Shown: one piece after another, positions 22,715-33,665 of the stretch
Layout of the letters: each line of letters begins with the position of its first letter
How positions within the stretch are numbered: the stretch's first letter is position 1
Source of the DNA: Leptidea sinapis
Taxonomy: Eukaryota > Arthropoda > Insecta > Lepidoptera > Pieridae
NCBI RefSeq assembly: GCF_905404315.1
Contig: NC_066272.1
Coordinates: 2,914,001-2,978,000 of the forward strand
Direction: 5' to 3'
DNA: 64,000 nt
Notes under the pieces: model-generated
What the model saw: the letters and a program-made list of their open reading frames with translations, nothing else
Told to the model about the DNA's origin: nothing
Databases searched by the model: none
Program-made: the position numbers and the translations under genes

Positions 22715-23040
22715 TATTTTTTAATGAAAATAAGGGATGAGGCGAGCCACTGATGATGAGGACACTTAGCTGATGGTAATTGATAAGCCCTGGCCATTAC
22801 AATTCAGTGCCGCTCAGGATTCTTGAAAAACCCAAAAATTCTGATCGGCACTACAGTTGCGCTCGTCACCTTGAGACATAAGATGTTAAGTCTCATTTGC
22901 CCAGTAATTTCAGTAGGTACGACGTCCTTCAGACCGAAACACAATAATATTTACACATTACTGCTTCAAGGCAGAAATGGGCGCCGTTGTGGTATCCATA
23001 ATCTAGCCGGCATCCTGTGGAAAGGAGCCTCCCATTGGTC
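22715..23040 (-). mobile_element. Family H hairpin repeat, most complete copy, minus strand
   Basis: The hairpin arms GTGCCGCTCAGGATT and CTGATCGGCAC (22807-22851) are followed by the family words TCGTCACCTTGAGAC, TTTGCCCAGTAATTTCAGTA, GACGTCCTTCAGACCGAAAC, CACATTACTGCTTC and TAATCTAGCCGGCATCCTG. At about 320 bp it is the longest copy here and defines the order of blocks in the others. The A tail would be on the left (minus-strand sense), where the sequence is TTTTAATGAAAATAAGGG. Confidence 0.75.
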
Positions 23041-23251
23041 ATTAGTTATGGGTTATCAAAATAAGACGTTTACACTAAATGAATTTACAGATGTATATTT
23101 GACAATTTCAATATTATTATGCCACTTGGAAACGGAACAAGCGAGTCAGGCAAATAATTAATTAACAACATAATTATGATCTCCGTGCCGTGCTCGTCAT
23201 CAGCACCGTCGGACCCCGCGCCCCCGCCCTATCAAGTCGCGCATTACGAGC

Positions 23252-24365
23252 TTTTTTTTTTTTGGGAGGAGGAAATACGGTTACGTATTTGCGTGGTTAC
23301 GCCCCGGAACGGGGCGTAATATGTCGGACTCGAGTGTCCGCGTAAGCGGACACCCCATACCGACTAAAACCTCCTCTGTGCTGTTAGCAGCCCTGGCTTT
23401 CACAGCGAAGTAGGACGTAGGACAACAGTCGCAGGGCGTCTCCTAAGGAGATTCGAACCTCAGACCGGCCGTGTGCTTGTGGGAAGGAGAGAGAATGAAA
23501 ATGAAGATGAAATGTAGATGAAAGATGAAAAGGTGATAAGAACACACTCGCCGGCGAGTGTGGTGATGTTTTGTGTAATGTATGTAAGTGTGTATGTATG
23601 TGTTTATGATTGTATGTATGTGTGTTTGTATGTATGTACGTAGTGTAAATGTTTGTGTGCATGCATGTTTGTGTTTGTGATTGTGTAAGTGGTGTATGTC
23701 AGTCCGTCAGTCAGTCCGTGTGTGAGTGAGTGTAGTGAAGCGATTACAGGACGAGGACTAACGTTTCGTAGTAGTCGGGTATCAAAACAATGTGTGGTGT
23801 ATCTAGGGTGCGGGCCGCTGGCCATCGTCAGAGCGACGAGTGCCAGTGGTTTGCGGTGGTTGACCGCGCCTACGCCTGCGAAGGCGGTGTGTGCGTGTCT
23901 GTGTCGGTGTTTGTGTGGGTGTCGCGTTCGCGATGGTGATATCGTCATCCGGGTCTACCGTTACGTGTCTGGGACGTTTTATTGGGTTGAGACTATGGTG
24001 AAGGGGGGTGTACCCGCATGCCTTCCTAACCAAGATGTTGGGATGGTTAGGCGCCTTGTCAAAGAAGCGTCGCGAGATCTCTTTAAAGTGTTGAGCTATC
24101 GTCGGAAGCTCTAGGTCGCGGTGAAGGTCAACGTTTCGGATGAACCACGGGGCTCCGGTTGCCATGCGCGTGAATTTATTTTGAACTACTTGCAAACGAC
24201 GTAAGTAGCTCGGTCGGGTGTGCGCGAAAACGACGCTTGCGTATGACAGTATGGGCCGTACGATGGTTTTGTACAGCGTCACTTTGTGTTTGAGCGGAAG
24301 TTTGCTTCGCCCACACACAAGTGGATAAAGGCGACTGAGGACAAATCGGGCTATCTGTTATTTCG
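23252..24365 (-). pseudogene. 5'-truncated Jockey-type non-LTR element with GC-rich 3' UTR
   Basis: A minus-strand open frame (24318-23803, 171 codons) encodes the region after the RT thumb: LPLKHKVTLYKTIVRPILSY, then GAPWFIRNVDLHRDLELPTI, then an Arg/Thr/Gln-rich tail. Downstream is a GT-rich block (23565-23735), a GC-rich 3' UTR, and a T-run (23252-23261) that is the poly(A) tail of the minus-strand insertion. The palm and fingers are missing, so it is 5' truncated. The open frame suggests a young copy. On its 5' side it fuses directly to another RT relic. Confidence 0.85.
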
Positions 24366-24770
24366 TGTTATCTGCATAAAGGAGAACGTTTGAAGTACTA
24401 ATGTAACAAGTTATATCGTTAATGTTTAGGGTTAACATTAATGGTCCTAAGTGGGATCCTAGTGGGACCGCAGAAAGTACTGATCATAATTCTGATATGT
24501 AATCCCTTGTTGAAACGGCCTGAGAACGATTGCTTATGTAGGACTTGACCCAGAGGAATAGGTCACCATGCACACTGACATCCCAAAGCAACACAAAGAA
24601 CAAAAGCAAATTATGAACAATTTTATCGAATGCCTTGGAAAAGTCAGAATACATGACGTCTACTTATGATTTAATCTCCATGGTATCAAGTACAAAGTAA
24701 ACGAAAGAAATTAAGTTTGTGACCTGCCAAGAAATTTGAATTTGATATAGGTCAGTATTGAGTAATAATA
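24366..24770 (-). pseudogene. CR1/Jockey-like RT fragment of a second family
   Basis: The minus strand reads DVMYSDFSKAFDKIVHNLL, GDLFLWVKSYISNRSQAV, and (frame-shifted) LYADNTK near 24370, where the catalytic YADD has become YADN. Its vocabulary resembles the 2180-3062 relic more than the Jockey piece it abuts. The sequence ends abruptly at 24365, where the other element begins. A stop lies between the two in frame. It is inactive. Confidence 0.75.
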
Positions 24771-24979
24771 TCATCTCTTTTATAATTTTTTTGTATTGTT
24801 ATTATAGCGATTTTTCTGTAGATTATTTTATTTAAATATCTTTTTACTCTGCGTTAATTAAAAAAAATCTCCTTCCATTCCAATATATTATGTGTGCATT
24901 GATAATTTAAAAGAAAAGCAAGAAAGTTTAATCTAGGTATTTATAATATTTCATGAAATAGCAAGTAACTATACAAAGT

Positions 24980-25490
24980 ATGCCCCGGCCCTCAGCCTCT
25001 GGCAGCCGAACTCATGGTGGCCACGCTAGCAGCCACATAAGCGACGGGGCAGGGCGGGGTTTGTCAAGGCTGCAAGGAAGACCATTGGACCTGGCAACAT
25101 ATAATATTAAGAGTGGAGGATCTGAAGGAAGCTTTGAGCAGACTACGATGGGATGTCGTGATGTTATCTAAGTTCCGACGACAGGGTGAGGAATCGATAA
25201 CCTTCAATTCCGGATTCCGGTAGGAAAACCTACCTACGACCACCTATCCCAGGGTGGTGGTGGTGAGGTGAGAAGTTTGTCAACTAGGGTAGCGTACCTT
25301 ATACCTACTCAGAATTACTGAACGGTATTTGTTGACGGTCATTCATGCTCAAGCTCCAACTTCGACACAGTCAGACAATGATGTGGAGGCCATGTATGAG
25401 GACATCTCAATAAACTCCTAAGACGCATTTCAGGGTCGAAAGCAATCGCATGAGACTTTTTATTGGGCAAAGCCAACTGACAAAGCCGAA
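24980..25490 (+). pseudogene. RTE-type ORF N-terminal endonuclease relic
   Basis: The plus strand shows DLATYNI, then in a shifted frame LKEALSRLRWDVVMLSKFRR (start of the apurinic-type endonuclease), and later VIHAQAPTSTQSDNDVEAMY (the YAPTS motif region). This order fits the first third of an RTE-like single ORF. Several frameshifts and stops break it. It is one of few 5' portions of RTE elements here, most of which are 3' ends. Confidence 0.75.
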
Positions 25491-25497
25491 GCGCAGT

Positions 25498-25600
25498 GTT
25501 TAAAGTATGTATATCGTATTAAAAAAGTACAGGCTATGACTAGTTTGGAGTAAGATAATTTGTGTAAATGTGAGTAAATAATAATTATAACTATTAAACA
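25498..25600 (+). mobile_element. SINE 3' body fragment, plus strand
   Basis: Matches the distal half of the SINE family (TATCGT, TACAGGCTATGACTAGTTTGG, AAGATAATTTGTGTAAATG) and ends in an AT/AAT tail. The tRNA-like head is missing. It directly follows the RTE endonuclease relic. Confidence 0.7.
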
Positions 25601-26852
25601 TGGTAAAACTAAAATTATCACTGAATGAATTGCTTGACTAATATTAATTTATATCAATTTACTTCACACAGCTGACCTTTAATCACAACGAAGTAACCCT
25701 TATTGGTTGTTGATTGCTTTTAAGATTTATGTAATAGCCCTTTTGGGTACTATAATACGTACGCTATCTTAACTAAATCTATCATTTAGTTATAAATATT
25801 ATATATTTTACTTCTACTAACAATATTAGCTAAGCGCTAAGTAATTTTAACCGACGATAAATCGTTTTTATTTCTTGAGCTGTACTGTTAAGCACTATTA
25901 TCTATTTCAAATTATATAAAGAAAGATGAAATAGCACTTTTTTTAAATAATTATTGATATTGATATGATATTATGTAGTAGTAGTAGTACCTAGTTAAAA
26001 TTAATTAAAACGTTAGAAATATTTGTGGAATTTAACGAATTGTTGCTTGATATAAATTGTTATGACAAATTTTGTCGCGCTGGATCTTTGTAAAATGAAT
26101 GGAAATAGAATCTGGGAATCAGAATAACTTGAACTAAATTTTTATCAAATAAGTCAATAAAAACTATATTTCGATTTTCACTAAAGCTTACAGAGTTAGT
26201 ATCTCTCCATATAATAATGTAGACTTTTTAAATTTTAAATATAACACAGTAAGCCACCGCTGCAGCCTATCCTGAATTTCAATTATTTTTTTAAATTCAC
26301 ACTGTTTTCTATAAAACTTACAAGGCCGTGTTATTTTTTTCTATTTTAAGATGAATTTCTATCCGACAAATGGCAACAATTATTACTATTTTTCTCGCGT
26401 AAAAGAGTTAGCTTAGAATCTCACAAGGCCGTGTCTTTTTTATTGAATTTATATTGTTCTTTAATTTTAGCAGACTGTCTTTTCAAAATTTGTTATATGT
26501 AAACATCGGTTCCCACTCTAAAGATGTAAGCAATTTTTATGAGTTTTTCCCTCCCAAAAACAGTATGTTCATAGCGATCTTATCTCAAAATTATATACAG
26601 TAAAAAGCTCATAAATTACTCGGAAGGAACATATTATACCCCAATACATAAAGATGTGATCTTAAGCTAGACTGTCGTGCCTCGAATACAGTGTTGAATT
26701 GGTAGACTTTTCTATTTCATTTAATTTTGTGAATTTGTGAATGAACAATTCGTATTAATAAATAAATAGCAGTTTTAACCTACTTTAAAGAGTTATCTTC
26801 AAATGAATATTAAGATGCTCAAACACTATCACAAATCATTTTTTGACACTCG
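25601..26852. other. No recognisable feature
   Basis: AT-rich. The word CAAGGCCGTGT occurs twice about 100 bp apart (26322 and 26424), possibly a remnant duplication. Confidence 0.35.
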
Positions 26853-26915
26853 TTATCTATCGGGCGTCGGGAATTAAGTTTTAAAAAGCAATATTAATGC
26901 ATTATTTATTATTTT
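26853..26915 (-). mobile_element. LTR fragment of the Gypsy-like element family
   Basis: TATCGGGCGTCGGGAATTAA, then GTTTTAAAAAGCA, is nearly identical to the end of the LTR at 51631-51776 and to the inverse of the end of the solo LTR at 32655-32864. Only the terminal 60 bp or so is clearly recognisable. No primer-binding site lies next to it, so it is a solo or partial LTR. Confidence 0.6.
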
Positions 26916-27033
26916 AAGCTGAATCTTATTATTTTTAATCATATTTAATAAACAGAAATAAATTTCAAACTTGCAAACTACAAAAAGAAAAACTTTTCTT
27001 AACCAAGAGAAAAAAAGGCGACCAACATTTCAG

Positions 27034-27210
27034 AATAATATACTTCACAAATCGACTGCTTGAGCTGATAAAACAACCTTTTCTAGAATCCACTTTAGCT
27101 GAGAAAATGGAGGCGTATTTTCTAGGATTACAGGATTGCGATGAATGCATCGACAATTTGAGGCGGTTTTATTTGAAGTTGCAACAAGGACACTATAGCG
27201 GAGATCCAAG
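27034..27210 (+). CDS. Possible host-gene internal exon (unidentified)
   Basis: A plus-strand frame of 58 codons is bounded by TTTCAG at its left and CCAAG/GTATAT at its right, matching splice acceptor and donor consensus. A CTTAAC branch-like word lies about 30 nt upstream. The peptide has balanced, gene-like composition (for example AEKMEAYFLGLQDCDECIDN and then FYLKLQQGHYSGDPR), unlike the Lys/Ile/Asn-rich random frames nearby. I recognise no family and see no neighbouring exon in the window. An AG lies between the branch word and the acceptor, which weakens the case. A 144-codon frame on the other strand overlaps it. Confidence 0.2.
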
Positions 27211-27540
27211 GTATATACAATGAATTGGACCGTAACTGTAACTGTATAATATTTCTGGGGTGCATTTATAATGTCAGAATTGTGTAAAATTAACTTAACT
27301 GTTTGTTTCATAGACTTTATACTAGCGCACGGAAAAACAAAGCATGCGAAAGAAGAAAATATCTCTAATGAAGATACAGCAAGATAGAAAAGGAAACTGA
27401 ATCTATTATTACTCGAACTGATTTTGTTTTGGAATTCGTAAATAGTTAGCCATTTTTGACTATTTTGAATATCATACAACTATATATTTGGCTATAAATA
27501 TAAAATAGTAACTAAATGACAAAAGTGTTTTGGTAAAAGG

Positions 27541-28423
27541 TGTTTTTTTTTATGGAAAAAGGAGGACAAATGAGCGTACGGGTCACCTGGTGTTAAGTGA
27601 TCACCACCGCCCACATTATCTTGCAACAACAGAAGAATCAAAGGAGCGTTGCCGGCTTTTAAGGAAGGTGTACGTGCTTTTTTTGAAGGTATTGTATCGT
27701 CCTGGAAACACCGCACAAGGAAGCTCATTCCACAGCATTGTGGTACGTGGAAGAAAGCTCCTTGAAAAGCGTACTGTGGAGGACCGCCACACATCACAGA
27801 TGGGGGGATTTATTCTAATTTGTGGCATATCGTGCGAAGGTGGAAATTGCAGGAATCAGGCAGGCAGGAATCAGGTGAAACAGCTCTTTGGAACACTCCC
27901 CGTGATAAATGCGGTAGAAAATGCACAATGAAGCGACATCTTTACGCAACGCCAAGTGATCCAGCCGTTCACAGACCCCGGTAGGTTCCCGACCGATCAA
28001 GCTGATACTGGGGTGCGCCAGACCAGAGATGACAGCAATACTCCATGTGTAGCCGGACCTGCGCTTTGTAGAGCGCTAGAATGTGGTCTAGCTTGATGTA
28101 TTGCCGTGCTCTATTTATGGCCCCTAGTTTCTTCGAAGCCAAATTGGCTTTGCTCTCCAGATGGCCGCGGAATTCGCAATAGCTCGAGATTTCGAGACCC
28201 AGAATTGCGATACTAGGCGAGGCTTTAAGAGAAGTGTTGTTGAAGAGCGGTGATACGACGAATGGTGTTTTTCTAGTGGTAAGCGCGCAGACTTTAGTCT
28301 TCTGGGGGTTAAATTGGACAAGGTTCAATTTACCCTATTCCGTGACCTTCTTGAGAGAGGACTCGATAGAAGACACAAGTTGCTCCCGGCACTGGTCGAC
28401 GATTTCCCGAGAGAGACCTGCAT
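27541..28423 (-). pseudogene. 5'-truncated family A non-LTR element
   Basis: Begins at the left with the A tail (T-run near 27541-27550) and the conserved 3' end of family A, and runs back into the RT-connection region (minus strand: SKKLGAINRARQYIKLDHIL, LHMEYCCHLWSGAPQYQLD, CERLDHLALRKDVASLC). About 60 bp encoding the segment after YQLD are deleted near 27985. Further indels break the frame. The 5' truncation is at about 28423, typical of incomplete reverse transcription. Confidence 0.9.
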
Positions 28424-29829
28424 GGTGTTTTTTCAAAACATTTAAACTAACAACCCAATAGGACGCTACCTCTGGTCTTTAAGATCTTGTACTTTTATTA
28501 ATTACAATAACATTCTGTGATTTATTCATTGCATTTATACGAACTTCAAATGAAATAATAAATCATTACCTTAAAGTTTGTACAAATCTCAAGCCAGGTA
28601 AGCCATACAAAGAAATCAAAAATCCAATGTAACAGTTATCATTTCTAACTATCCTACTATAACTATACCATATTTAACTAAAACAAAGCTTTGTTTTATT
28701 TTCAACTACATTAAAGGTACACGTAATCCATATTGATAATGCATGTCTAATTAATGCCAAATAACTGCAAGTCTGATAAGTTTTGCCTCTTAATACAACT
28801 GGTATTATTTTCTGTCTCACTACCTCAAAATGTAAGATCTCTTTTGTCTCCAGTCAGTCTGGTCACACAATAGAAGAAGATGGCCCATTTATTCGCTTTT
28901 GTTATTCTAATGAGAGATTGAAAAATAAAGGAGATAGCTCCCACTTTATTTGTACTTGATGCGATGGTGATAGACATAATGCTAGAAATAATTACAGTAA
29001 ATAAAGATTTTGGAGAATTACTTGTTCTCCAATCTCTACTTATTATTTTACGAGCAGGTATTGAAAATCATGACATTCATACATAATTTTAAACAATAAT
29101 ACGATTATATTCTTGAACTGTTTAAAAATTTAGTTTTTCTATATTTATATTTTTTGCAAAATAATAGTCGATGGAATTTTATCATAATACATGGCGTACT
29201 TAATACAAAATAATCAAGTTAATTTTTGTGATACCGAGGGCCGAGGAAAACTCATTCCGCTATCTTCGTTTTTTTTCCAAGATTATAGCCGTCTTCTATC
29301 AATCTACCAATGACTGCAAGTTTCATACTCAAGTAAATTTCAATTTTTACTCAGGCAGTCACATCTCTTATTACGTAGTATTTTCATCATCTTTGATACA
29401 CTCCAATGAAAACGTGTTGCTTGTAAGTAAGTATGTCAATATATCACTCTCATTAGAATGTCAAAAGAACTTATTTCGACTGCAATGGAAAGAGAATTCA
29501 GATTTACTTCATTCCGATTACGTATCTTGTCATTTAATACATAATTTAAGGATAAATAAAGTAAAAGCAAAAAAACTGCATGGACTTTTAAATTCAAATT
29601 GAAAACTAGAGTTATAAATATAAAAAAAAATCTACGTGCATAGGACGTTGTTCAAATAGATATAAATAATTAATTTCTACATAATTTGAATACATGAAAG
29701 TCACCATTGAATTTCCTTATTTGTTTTGTTGGTACAGTTTTAATTAAATTAATTACTTTTTATCAGTTCAATTATTTACAAATCAATTTACTGATTTTGC
29801 GTATATATATTTATATTTGTTTGACTTGT
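28424..29829. other. No recognisable feature
   Basis: AT-rich. A 124-codon plus frame at 29228-29602 (Ser/Asn/Leu-rich, no motif, no splice or promoter context) is not convincing as a gene. Confidence 0.4.
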
Positions 29830-29955
29830 TCTTAATTATTATTTGTACGCCACAGCATGCGGGCAAGGAATGGAGAACATTTATTGTGATTTGTAACATC
29901 TTATGTATACCCATGACTACAAATAAATCCTCTTTTCTTATCTTATCTTATAACT
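29830..29955 (+). mobile_element. Non-LTR-like 3' terminus with (TCTTA)n tail
   Basis: An AAATAAAT signal (about 29921-29928) is followed by TTTTCTTATCTTATCTTAT, three pentanucleotide units. The architecture parallels the 3' end at 397-437 but with another pentamer. No coding part remains. Confidence 0.4.
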
Positions 29956-30704
29956 GAATTATCCCTTTTGATGTCACTAACACAATAAGACCTCAAAGAT
30001 CCTGTTGTTCTACTGTTGGATATTTGAATATTATTCAGTGACATTTATAGCCAGAGGAAATGTTATTACAGGGAGCAACGTACATAAATATTGATGAGTT
30101 TACAGAATTGCGTTTCCCTTTCATTTCAAGTAATCTGGTTCTTACTGAGATGTTTTGAAATGACGCCTTCTGATGAAAAGTTTGACTCATTTTGTGAAAC
30201 GTTAATCAAAAAGTAAATATAATCGAATGCCTTGGGCGAGCTAGAGTTTTGTAAGAGATAGGTAAATAAAGCTATGACTTTAAAAATAAAATTCCAAATT
30301 GAATACATACATTTAGAACGTACAAAGCTTCAATAGTTCAAACAGATTTATTCCCCCAATTGAGTATCTATAAAGTTGTCATAACAGCTGTACTTGATGT
30401 AGTTTTGTCATTCCAGAAACAGAAAATAAAATTAGCGTAAGGCGTCGACTACTGACTGCTTCGATAAAGTAATCAAAATTCATCTGCATAAAATAAAAGA
30501 AGAAAAATTAAAAACATGAAATAAATAATATGGGAATCGGAATCAAGTCTTGAAAATTATAACCTCGCATGCCATACCTAAAAACATAAAAATCTTTTCA
30601 AGAATAATATACAAAAGGAGAGTGCAGCGGAGTATACTTAATATTATTTTAAAAGAGTATTCAGTCCGTCACTTATAAATCCGATCAAAATAAAAACTAT
30701 TAAT
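29956..30704. other. No recognisable feature
   Basis: AT-rich. A minus-strand word SPKAFDYI near 30235 faintly recalls the RT core (SKAFDxxDH), but the surroundings do not align, so it is not called. Confidence 0.4.
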
Positions 30705-30935
30705 GCCCCATCACACGTACTCATACTTAAATAGGCTGGGACATGTTGCAAGACTGTTTGACGCATGGGCAAAAATGACTACTTGGTGTGGAAATGGCAA
30801 GCAAACGCAAACAAGTAAGACCACATACTCGTTGGGAGGGCGAGATTATGCGGATGGCTGGATCATGCTGTATGAAAGCACCGAAGGACAGAGATTGCTA
30901 GTTTCGTCTGGAACAGGTTTTTATATTAAATAAAT
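30705..30935 (+). pseudogene. Degenerate RTE-type C-terminal end
   Basis: The plus strand shows YLNRLGHVARL (the WAGHVARx region), then after shifts KTTYSLGGRDYADGWIMLY and STEGQRLLV, which line up in order with RPxxRWxDD...AGxxWMxxAxDR. Similarity is weak and patchy, so this is a tentative old RTE relic. Confidence 0.45.
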
Positions 30936-31149
30936 AATGAAATTTTACTTTATTGTTTAGGTTATTAAAAATTACTGTAAAAGATTGAAAATACTATTGT
31001 CCTGATTTTTATATTTATTCTATCCAATCTGGCCATAAGTAAATATTAACAAATAAATATGCATTGCTTTTTTTTTAATTATATAAATCTTGAGGTCACA
31101 GTTGCGGTCATAATTGATTTAGGAGCCCAAGTATATGTAGTGGTTACTG

Positions 31150-31735
31150 CCAGGAATGTTGCACAAGTCATTCGCTAGCTTTTCTTGCTTAGCTTACTCA
31201 CATCTTCCTTGGATGTTGCCACAAGAATAGTGTCGTCGGCTTATCGGAGATTTGATAGTCTGTTTCCTCTTTCCCTTTGTAGGTAAGCCCGTCCATCAGT
31301 TTTTTATGGTCTAACGAATAATATACTCTCCATATATGACAAGTGCAGTGGACAAGAAGCAATAATGGCTCACTCCTTCTATAGTTACAACTATCGAATA
31401 ATCGAGCAATAGTAATCTATTCTGATGAACGATCGGTTTTCAGTATGCAGACTGGATCGAGACGACGAGGTGATTAGAAGCTCCCATTTTGATTATCACA
31501 TTCCACAGATTCCATTGTACGTAGTAAAAGGCCTTTGTGTAGTCGATAAAGCATAGGAGACGACAGGACTTCTTGCTCTTCTCGCTGATTCGGCGGATCG
31601 AATACTAATAATAAAACATAAATACTAAATATTTGTTCCCGTGTTCTCTTGCCCTTAATGAAACCTACCTGCTCTTTAGGTAGTAGGTTCTTCATTGCCT
31701 TAAAAAGCAGTTTAGACGTCAAATAATAATATGGA
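31150..31735 (-). pseudogene. RTE-type reverse transcriptase relic with stop at the YADD site
   Basis: Minus-strand frames give LPKEQVGFIKGKRTREQIFS (RT fingers, 31722-31474) and further along NRLSNLR-stop-ADDTILVATSKEDVS near 31200-31260. The stop replaces the Tyr of the YADD active site. The intervening palm is scrambled. The enzyme would have copied element RNA at nicked target DNA. This copy is dead. Confidence 0.8.
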
Positions 31736-31764
31736 GAAGGATCTCACTTACTCACTTTAAAAGA

Positions 31765-31790
31765 TACTCTCCCCCCCCCTCCCCCCAAAC
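31765..31790. repeat. C-rich homopolymer tract
   Basis: Two C-runs separated by T within 31768-31788, unusual in this AT-rich context. It adjoins the RTE relic. Confidence 0.6.
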
Positions 31791-32654
31791 TATGTCTGTT
31801 AAAGCATGAGGATCACGTCGTACGTTTCCGATTATTGTACAGCTCCTTAAAACTTTGAGCCTACATTTTATTGCTGTAAAAATTACGACTAGATGCTATT
31901 AACGTAAGTTGGATAACTGTTATCGTTTTATGAAGTTTTAAGATCAACTATAATTTACTTCACAAATTATTGCGTTAAGTCCAATTAAAAGTTTATTTCG
32001 AACCTTCTAAGAAATATTATTTTTATTGGTTAATCTAATACCTATTTCTTATTTATATATATGTATGTGTTTATTTCATGTTTCGTAAACAACGTAATCC
32101 ATTTTATATATTTTAACCTTTATATGATAAATTACTTTAACCTACAACATTAAAGTAATTACACATTGTAACCCTTTACATTGAAGGTCCAACAGCAGTA
32201 ACAATAGATCGCCGTAAAGTTTATCCATGCAATAAAACGGCACAGAGTAAAAAAAGAAGTGAAATACTTCAGGGGAACACACAAAGGGTAGTTTAATAGC
32301 GGTACTAAAATTTTAACTTTAATTTATACATGTTGTACGAGCTTTATATAATATAAGAAATACCTTACACATACATTTTAGAAGTTGATCAATGTACTGA
32401 CACTATATTATAATATAATAAAACAATTATTTAGCAACACTTTCCTTATTTATTTGTCATACGTTACTTCAATATGTATAATCTCAAGATAGACTTTTGC
32501 TTGATTTCTTAATTCTTAAAGCACTTCAATTCAAATAAAAATAATTAATTATGAAATCAATTTCTAACAATGAAACAGTTACAAATTTGGATGATTTTTT
32601 TTATTGAAAAAATCTTAAATATTCAAATTTGTGTCATGAGTCATAGATGACCTA
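31791..32654. other. No recognisable feature
   Basis: AT-rich spacer between an RTE relic and a solo LTR. Confidence 0.4.
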
Positions 32655-32864
32655 AGTTACGCCGGTCCAACTTGGCTAAGCCTGCTTACGTCGGCATCCC
32701 CTACAGTATATAGTGCTGAATGTGCAGCAATTGTATTGTAACTTTCGTTACTTTAATTTTAATGATGTTTTGTAGTCTAGTGCCAATAAATATAGAAGTA
32801 ACATTAAATATTATTATTTAAAATGTTTTTTAAAAACTTAAATCCCAACGCCCGATACGTAACT
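32655..32864 (+). mobile_element. Solo LTR of a Gypsy/errantivirus-like element
   Basis: A 210-bp unit begins AGTTACG and ends CGTAACT, a 7-bp inverted terminus. Inside are GGCTAAGCCTGCTTACGTCG, an AATAAA signal (about 32786) and AAAAACTTAAATCCCAACGC-CCGATA. The same words in the same order occur inverted in the LTR at 51631-51776. Neither a primer-binding site nor a polypurine tract adjoins, so it is a solo LTR left by recombination. Flanking CCTA/CCTG could be a mutated 4-bp duplication. Confidence 0.75.
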
Positions 32865-32979
32865 CCTGTAAATCTTTTTTTATTAAATTAAATATAATAA
32901 TTGTCTTGAAAAGTCAACGCGGCATCTAACAAGATGCTTACTAGATCTGTACTAAGCTTGCGCTTTTTCTCTTCTCTAA

Positions 32980-33145
32980 GGAATAATAATAATAACAATA
33001 ATATAAGCACACTTTTACACAAATTATCATGCCCCAACTAGGCAAAACCGTACAGGTTGTGGGTTGCTAAACAACGATATTATATTCTATATGATATTCT
33101 TACTTAAATATATTATATAATTCACATAAATAAACATCCATGACT
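32980..33145 (-). mobile_element. SINE 3' body fragment, minus strand
   Basis: Matches the SINE body on the minus strand: GATAATTTGTGTAAAAGTGTG, then TTAGCAACCCACAACCTGTAC, and CCAAGTCATGGATGTTTATTT. The tail is an AAT-repeat at the left (32985-33000). The tRNA-like head is lost exactly where the RTE sequence begins. Confidence 0.75.
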
Positions 33146-33159
33146 TGGAAAAGAATACA

Positions 33160-33665
33160 TTCTATCATCATCCGGAAGACGTCCACTACTGGTCTTAGGC
33201 GTCCCCCAAAGATTTCCACAACGATCGGTCCTGCGTTGCCCTCATCTAACATATTCCTGTGCGGGTGATCTTAACCAGATAGTCGGTCCATCTTGTGGGG
33301 GGCCTACCAACACTTCCGGTACGTGGTCGCCATTCGAGGACTTTACTGTCCCAACGGCCATCTGTCCATCGAACTATGTGCCCTGCCCACTGCCACTTCC
33401 GTTTCGCAATCATTTGGACCATGTCGGTGACTTTGGTTCTCTTACGGATCTCCTCATTAATGATTCTATCTCGCAGGGAAACTCTGAGCTTAGCCCTCTC
33501 CATTGCCCTATGAGCGACCATGAGCTTTCTCATAAAGCTCATAGCTAGGGACCACGTCTGCGTACCATAAAACATCACTTGCAACAAACTGGTTGAAAAC
33601 CTTCGTCTTCAGACACTGTGGTATTTGGGACGAGAAGATTTTACGGAGCTTCCCGAACTATTTAA
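33160..33665 (-). pseudogene. RTE-type retrotransposon C-terminal domain
   Basis: A 113-codon minus frame (33587-33246) reads FYGTQTWSLAMSFMRKLMVA, VSLRDRIINEEIRKRTKVTD, KWQWAGHIVRWTDGRWDSKV and VGRPPTRWTDYLVKI, the standard C-terminal region of RTE-like ORFs. Upstream FSSQIPQCLKTKVF-like words extend it to about 33660. The 3' end (EAFVQQW equivalent) is frame-shifted near 33200. It is the best-preserved RTE piece in the window, but 5' truncated. Confidence 0.88.

Noticed and set aside
22823..23161. 112-codon plus-strand open frame
   Set aside because: Runs through the family H hairpin repeat. Not conserved in the other copies.
23689..24114. 141-codon plus-strand open frame
   Set aside because: Antisense shadow of the Jockey C-terminal region and its GT-rich 3' UTR.
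27045..27479. 144-codon minus-strand open frame
   Set aside because: Composition is random-like (Ser, Phe, Ile, Asn), and it overlaps a better plus-strand exon candidate. No known domain.
29228..29602. 124-codon plus-strand open frame
   Set aside because: Ser/Asn-rich with no recognisable domain or neighbouring exon. A transcript would be needed.
30126..30308. Minus-strand frame with SPKAFDYI resembling an RT core
   Set aside because: Only a few residues match and flanking RT motifs are absent.
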